Origin: Membranipora membranacea
Lineage: Eukaryota; Bryozoa; Gymnolaemata; Cheilostomatida; Membraniporidae
NCBI GenBank assembly: GCA_914767715.1
Contig: OU612067.1
Span: 12,715,001 to 12,779,000 of the forward strand
Reading direction: 5' to 3'
Length of the DNA stretch: 64,000 nucleotides
A program made the position numbers and the translations under genes. Below are positions 57,892-64,000 of this stretch, one piece after another; within the stretch, counting starts at the first letter, position 1; every line of letters begins with the position of its first letter. The notes under the pieces are model-generated. The model was not told the origin of the DNA and did not search any database. It saw only the letters and a list, made by a program, of their open reading frames with translations.

Positions 57892-60501
57892 ATGGCTATG
57901 GCTGCATATTACCCAGATGAGGACTATAGAGCTATTGTGGATCCTATAAACTACCAAGAAACTGACACAACAACTCAGGTGTGGTACTCTCTGATCTAGT
58001 CGTATTAATGCCGCATTGCTAAGCAGTCAACTCCCTTCACATGAATGGGCTCCGTTGATGATTGAGTTTTGGGGACGCTGGGAGGGTAATTACACTCGCA
58101 CTTGCAGTAGTTGTTATGTCACATGTTAATATCTATATATTTATGTTGCAGGTGAAAAAGAAGCGTTCTGGTTTGAGAGGACTGCTTCCTAAATCTGGCA
58201 AATCAAAATCAGAGAAACTTTCCGTATTTGAAAAACAAAACAAGTTATTTAGAGATGTTCTTCACAAGGCTGGGAAGAAGAAGTCTGCACAAATCAGCTG
58301 CACAAAAGAAATAAATGTGATTCTGGATCAGCTGGATGAAGATGATCGTGAAGCAGTCATCTTGGAAAAGTTCGAGTACAAAAGAGAAAAGGTGACTCTA
58401 GATGTGGATGGTATTCAGTTTTCTTTGCGTTTAGGACTGTACAAATTATTGAAAGTATTACTCAACAAAGTTAGAGTTGTACCTTACCTTCAAAGTCATC
58501 AGTTACTTGAACATGCAATAATGTCAAAGGATGATATACAATTGAAACACATTATACAGACCTACGAGTATGAATGTGTACAGATTGTACTGCCATCCAT
58601 CTCCGATAGAGCTCTTAGTACCCTGTACGAAGAAAGTTGGAATCAAGAAACTATTGAAGCACTTTATCCTTACACAAGCTCTTACTTCATTCCAAGACAA
58701 CAAAACAAGACAAAGATGTACGCATTTGTGTGCTATAACAAGTTTGACGTAGAAACGTCAACTGGGCAGAAAACAAGATATGGTGCCAAAGAGGAAGCAG
58801 ACCGTATCATGAAGGGATTTCAGAACTGCGGCATTACCGTCAGAGGCCCACTCATTGATTGGACGTTTGATGAACTTCTGCAACATCTCAAAAACCTCAC
58901 CAGTGAAGTAAAAAACGACTGCTCTGTTGTGTTCATATGTATAATGACACACGGAGATCAAGGAGTCATCTACGATAAAGAGAGTAAAGTTGGAGAGATT
59001 AACAAGATTCTCAATATCACGTATCTTCTCAAAGATTTCCTGCCAGTGGTAAGGGTCATATGACATGGAACAGGTTTCCGATGTCTTGCTCTTTGTTCGT
59101 TCAATTAGTTGACCTCTGCCATTGCACATTGACATCGAGACTATGCTTATTGTGAGAGTCAATTTAGACAGAGAACTTAACATGTGCCCATCCCTAAATA
59201 ATGAAATTGACCTCAGGTCGCCGAACCGAATTCCTTCTGATGGCACTGAGCTAAGTGAATCAATTCCCTCTCTAACGATCAGAGATTTGCAGGCAATAGT
59301 ATATCAGTGATTGCTGTGCTTAACTAAAGCATTGTGTATACATTATGATAGATATATAAATACAGTAGTCCATTTTCCATTTACACAATTAATCCAGCAG
59401 GATTTTGTGGCCAGTCAGGACGCTCACCTACACTACAATTATCCAAATAATCCCATAATTTAATTGAGATCACTGAATTTAGTTGTAATTATAAGCTCTA
59501 TCTTCTCAGATATGATTTTGTCCAGCTGTTCAAGGTTCATGAAAACATTGATTGATTTTTTATTAAGGTCCGCTCATTGACATTGAAGTCTATGGGTCCA
59601 TTTCAATCCATCAAGATTTTGCCTTGCATTTTGAAGGTCGTACTCATTCAGGCTTGCCAAGGACTCCGTGAGCCAAAACAACACATAAGTATTAACTACA
59701 AGTCATCAATGCCCGATAGTCCCGCCTCTGATGCCGGACCTCACGGTCAGCCTCCTGGCAACTCCACCTGGGATGTCGTCCCCTACATGCATGGCATCCA
59801 CATATCTGTTCTACGCCCAAACACAATTGTCATCACAGCAACAGCAGAATATCACAAAGCAACACGTAAAATCTTTCTGTCCCATTTTGCTTCGCAAATG
59901 GAACGTTCAGATGGAGTAAAAACGATTAATAGCATGGTCCAGCTGTGCTCCAAAACAATGTCATTGGATACAGATGTTGACAGTAGAAGACAAGCTCCGC
60001 TCACATACGACCTTTTGAGACAGCCACTCATTCTTCCTCTGGCAGCAGAATATGACAGAATGAAGTTAACTCCTCATCATCATCATTCAGGTTAGTAAAC
60101 TAAGTCACACAATATAACATGAGCGTTATGGATATTCGGAGGTGCTTGTTCTTTAACTAGGTTTTGTATGGCTGGATATACAGAGCACAATTAGGGTCAT
60201 GACCTCATGATTGTAAACTTCCCAGGTCAAGATTTTACATAAAATTAACTAGTTAAATAATTGAAATAATGACTATTCCTCTTGTCCATAAGAGAATTTC
60301 CTATGGGCTTACACATACAGATGGTTTTGATGGTTAGGCGGTAATTGGTACCCCTGCCCTGGCGGTGGAGTAAATTGCTTTTTCTGTTTTTTTCCAGGTA
60401 CAATCGAAACTATTAGGCGAAGGGTGGGCCTAGCTAATGATTTCCGCAAACTATATGCTGGTCAGGTCAAGGACCGACTAAAGGGTAGGAAATCAAAATG
60501 A
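57892..60501 (+). CDS. Caspase, copy 2 (4 exons, about 536 aa)
   Basis: Paralogue of 42875-45484, at a constant offset of 15017: exons 57892-57978, 58152-59048, about 59568-60090 and 60398-60501. All splice sites, the catalytic His in CIMTHGDQG (codon 58950) and the catalytic Cys in QACQG (codon 59655) are kept, and no frame is broken, so it should be active if copy 1 is. Exon 1 is base-identical. By hand I count 18 replacements and 7 silent changes: 14 and 3 in exon 2, and 4 and 4 in exons 3-4. Several replacements are grouped near exon 2's middle (M to I twice, H to Y, G to C, H to Q). The p10 keeps the unusual lack of a GSWF/Y motif. AATAAA is at 61137-61142. Confidence 0.9.
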
Positions 60502-63500
60502 GGGATTGAAGAATCTGGATGTTTTAAATTCTCAATTCTGACCTGACGATTACCAGAACAAATGATAGTTTGCAACTTCTCACTTCAAAAGATTCCTGTC
60601 CTGGTAAACTATCGCAGTATTGTTTAGTTCCATCGTTTGGCTTGCTTTTACGCATAACACCACCTGAGACATGTATATAATTTACCAAGTTTATCAGTGG
60701 TGCCATATTGTAAATAATATAAGTAGGCCTACTGTAAATAGAAGGCTTGAACGTCTGGCTGATGATACACAGGGTTGTTAAATATAACAATTTTGTGTTG
60801 AAGGAGGAAACATCAGCGATACGGGTAGTCTGCACTGTCCTACTGTATTTTTAGCGGTTCAGCACGTTTTTTTTATCTTTGCTTGTATTACAGTGACTAT
60901 GCAATCAAAGCACAATCATAATATTTTAGTTCAACGCTCAATTTAGATATGTGATAACTGATCCGGATGTAGCCTTTACTGTAAATTAGACAACAGTAAC
61001 CCGTATGGAAAGCTATGTAAATTATATAATGACTATAATGTTTTGCTAGCCATTATCCATAATGTATCTTGTTTGTAGTTGTCAGCATACAATAGAAAAG
61101 CTTTGTACCTCATTTCTATTTGTATAGTTTTTTGTAAATAAACTCTCAAAATGACATGCAAGCAAGCACTTTATATACGCTGGCTGGATAATGCTATCAA
61201 TTGTTTGTCTTGGGTCTGATGAATGTAATTAATTATTATCTGCAAGTCAACCACATTCAGCAAATTGATCTACTGCAATCATGGGGCTCCCTGCACAAGA
61301 TGCTGTCTTCAATTTCTTCAGAGAAAATAGAGCAATCTTCAATGTTAAACCTCTAATCTTCAGAATAAATTCTTCAAATCAACTGGACTCGATACAAAAC
61401 TGCTGTGCTAAATGCCTGCGAAAACTGAGCCAACAACTTATTTAGTTGATGAAGGTGATCCTTTTTCTAGACAAACAATGCACCTGGTGGGGCTCGAACC
61501 CAGGATCCTGTGATCCAAAAAGATCCTGATGGTTTCTCCAAGTTGTTTGACTGAATTCAGTCTACTTGAAATGGGGAAATCTTTTATTGATTTTTCATTT
61601 AAATCTTTTCTTCAACTTTAAAACACTCAATCTTCAATCTTCAGTAAAATACGGGTGGGGAGGGGGGGAGCCCCAATCATAATACAGGGGAAATCTAGCA
61701 TCGCTACATTGCTATTTATGTGGCCATAGGCATAGCTAGAATGTGGTCACTACCCACAATGCAACACCTTGTTTTCGTCAATTAATTCTCAGCTGGACAG
61801 CCTGTGATCTATGAATTTTTGTTAAAACATAATTGACCAGATGGAACTTGGGTTTCTTTGAAAAGGTTTACAAAAAGGCAACATAATATTGTTTTGGTTG
61901 CCAGCAATTCCCAAAGCGCCAATGTCCCAAGTTTCTTCTGTCATGACTCATCAAAAATACCTTGAATGGATGTGAGGACAAAAGCTTTGGCATAAGGCTT
62001 TGCCAGGAGTCAAACAATTTCATCACCATACTGTAATATTCTTCTTGCACTTTCTGAAAGCAATTAAGGCATTGCATGCCACAGTCTAAGCTGTTTTCTT
62101 GGTTGCATTTGGCTTAAAAAGGATTTGTAGTCCATATCACCAAAGATTATAAATAAGTCATTGATATCGTTGATAAATGAAGGGTGATGATTTTTATTCA
62201 TGGAGTCTAATGATAACAATATCAGCCGATTGACATTGAGTGGAATAAAGGTGTTGGATCACTTCCAATTTTTGGCCGTAATAAACTGATTAATTTTGTT
62301 AGCTCGTACAATGTACATTTCAGGTCATTGAGGTAGCTTGTTCTAAGTTATTATGCCATTATTTCACAACAAAAGGTTTTATTGCTCACCTCACAGATGG
62401 CTTATAATTTGTATATAGTCTCCCCTGTTAATATGAAAGTCAAAGTAATTCCAAAACAACAACCTCATTTTTGTTGCATGACCAGGGAGGTATGAGGATC
62501 AGCCAAGTCTGAGCACACACCTCATGATTATGAACTACCTGTTACTCTGCTCCCATTACAGTCAATGATATGTTGCATTGAACTCCCCCACGCCTACATA
62601 TAACAACAACTTTTGCCAGCAGTTTACACACGCTGTTATACCGGATGTTGCACAGAGACTTTATGTGGCCACTTCTTATTAATAACAAAGTGGGTATAAA
62701 ATTGTTCAGGTTTAAATCTGCCCGTATTTCTAGTCGTCTCCATTCTACCGGTCAGTCGGTGCTAGAAGTGAAGCAACTCCAATTCCGGACAAATTGAATC
62801 AATCTTATCTCTGCAGGAACATGTATTCCTAAAATGTTCAAATTTGTAATCATATTTTGACCAATATGGATGTATATTGTCTCAACTATGGTATACAAAA
62901 ATGATTAACTTTAGATAAGGTCAAGACCATAGTCTGGCTCTACCGCTCTTGGACAGAAGTTTGATTCCATGTTTTAGTGTTAAAAGCCAGTGTCCAGCTC
63001 ACTGTTTCCTCAGCGTGTGGGATGTCTGGCTAGAAAAGCGCCTAAAAACTAGTCTATCTCTGCAGCACAGCAATAGTGACGCTGCCTTCCATCAAGAAAG
63101 GCATCTTACAGAGTTCAATGTTATGAGATACCAAAACCAGTGTTCCATTGAGGTCCAAACAATTCCAAACTATTTATTGTTGCAGAGCAGCGCAGTGTGA
63201 AATGCCCTGAGCTCCCAGAGAGGGAGGGGTGAACTCGGCAGAGCCGTTCACATATACTTAGCAGTACATTTGATTAGCTTCATCTACACTTGCTACGAGG
63301 TCTGGCTCTCTTTTTCACTCAAATGCAAAGGCTCTGCTAGTTGACAGTTACTCGTCTCCAAGTCAGAAGCTATCATCTCTCTGTGCACTCGACTCGTGCC
63401 CTGTGAGTTCCTTTTGTCATTTTTTATTAGCCTTAATTCCAAACCATAGCCAAGTAACGGTTAGGTGAATGTGGATGATATGCTTGATTATGCCATCAGA

Positions 63501-63815
63501 CCTCTCTTATTGTCAAAGGTTTTTTTCTTCCATTCGTCTTAACTGGCACTTTGTAAACCATTTTTTTTATCAGAACCTAAAACTGTCAATAAATGTGGTA
63601 AAACATACAAGAATCTATTAGATTCAGCAGTTGAGGTTTCTAAACTATGCGGCTGTAGCGGACAAGGCTAATGCGGACCAGGTAGGCAGACTTGCCAACC
63701 TAAATTTTCCAAAATGCAAACTCAGTTGGACAACAGGAAAAGCAGAATTCCTCCACATCCTCCAACTCCAACATCCTCCACAGAAATGGCTGTGATTTGA
63801 TGATAATTCATTGTA
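60502..63815. other. Caspase copy 2 3' flank, no further gene recognised
   Basis: Copy of 45485-48750 with few differences. A 25-base insertion near 60880-60905 (TTGTATTACAGTGACTATGC) and small indels distinguish it. The ORF at 62961-63200 is base-identical to 47905-48144. Confidence 0.5.
61283..61674. mobile_element. Small TIR element with tRNA-like B box, unit 2
   Basis: Unit 2 copy of 46237-46628, with GGGGCTCCC and GGGAGCCCC ends and AATCAT on both sides. Confidence 0.6.
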
Positions 63816-64000
63816 GAGATCATATCAACAAAGCAACAAGTCATATTGAAAAAGCTACAATGTAAATAGATAACCATTAACCATATTGCAGTGAATTGAA
63901 TAATAACAGTTAATTGCTGAAATGCACAATCTAACCTTGGGCACTTTGCTGTAATTCCCTCTTGTTGTGCATGTTTGCTCCCCCAAAGTGCAAACTTATA
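63815..64000. repeat. Start of tandem unit 3
   Basis: From about 63815 the sequence matches the start of unit 2 (about 48750-48945) and, more distantly, 36340-36500: CATATTGAAAAAGCTACAATG, then GCACTTTGCTGTAATTCC. So another unit, or part of one, begins here and continues past the edge. Confidence 0.85.

Larger units (their letters stand above)
48750..63815. repeat. Tandem segmental duplication, unit 2
   Basis: About 15 kb with the same order as unit 1: orphan syntaxin terminal exon (49803), 42-codon ORF (52255), caspase (57892). It lacks the 1.88 kb transposon, and carries about 4.2 kb (about 53540-57770) that unit 1 does not have. The caspase half keeps a constant offset of 15017 to unit 1 across all four exons. 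Confidence 0.92.

Noticed and set aside
58062-59063. 333-codon ORF start upstream of caspase exon 2 (also 43045-44046)
   Set aside because: The first 30 codons are intron sequence; the acceptor TTGCAG at 58146-58151 and the separate exon 1 at 57892 give a better model, and the last four codons run past the donor.

Overview
This is intron-rich, AT-rich animal nuclear DNA. Every recognisable gene is split into short exons with GT/AG borders, and the gene set (a KSR scaffold, RFC5, a death-domain TNF receptor, a plasma-membrane-type syntaxin and caspases) is metazoan. Introns and spacers carry many short palindromic insertions and tRNA-derived SINEs. A sponge or other early-branching invertebrate fits, but nothing here fixes the species.

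Layout, left to right. 451-1328 (-): first two exons of a kinase suppressor of Ras gene that runs off the left edge. 2159-7166 (+): a complete ten-exon RFC5 gene (333 aa), head-to-head with KSR. 7167-12350: spacer with a degenerate satellite, a 0.2 kb tandem duplication and a MITE. 12597-21695 (-): a complete six-exon TNF-receptor-family gene (366 aa: signal peptide, cysteine-rich repeats, one membrane helix, C-terminal death domain). 21696-25666: spacer. 25667-37293 (+): a complete nine-exon syntaxin (334 aa) with an unusual 36-residue tail beyond the membrane anchor.

From about 36340, inside syntaxin intron 8, to the right edge the window is a tandem segmental duplication. One unit holds the syntaxin terminal exon, a short ORF that looks like a diverged caspase first exon, and a four-exon caspase gene. 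Unit 1 is about 36340-48750, unit 2 about 48750-63815, and unit 3 starts at about 63815 and runs off the edge. Unit 1 carries a 1.88 kb transposon with a nested hAT element; unit 2 has the empty site. Unit 2 carries about 4.2 kb that unit 1 lacks. The syntaxin terminal exon is base-identical in units 1 and 2 although the intron just upstream has diverged. The two caspases differ by 18 replacement and 7 silent changes (hand count).

Functionally, a death-domain receptor and a caspase array, both cell-death components, flank a secretory Qa-SNARE, and caspase duplication has carried the SNARE's last exon along. The other main observation is a class of very small, nearly perfect palindromes flanked by 7-bp direct repeats; one has a clean empty site in the paralogous unit, as expected for insertions.
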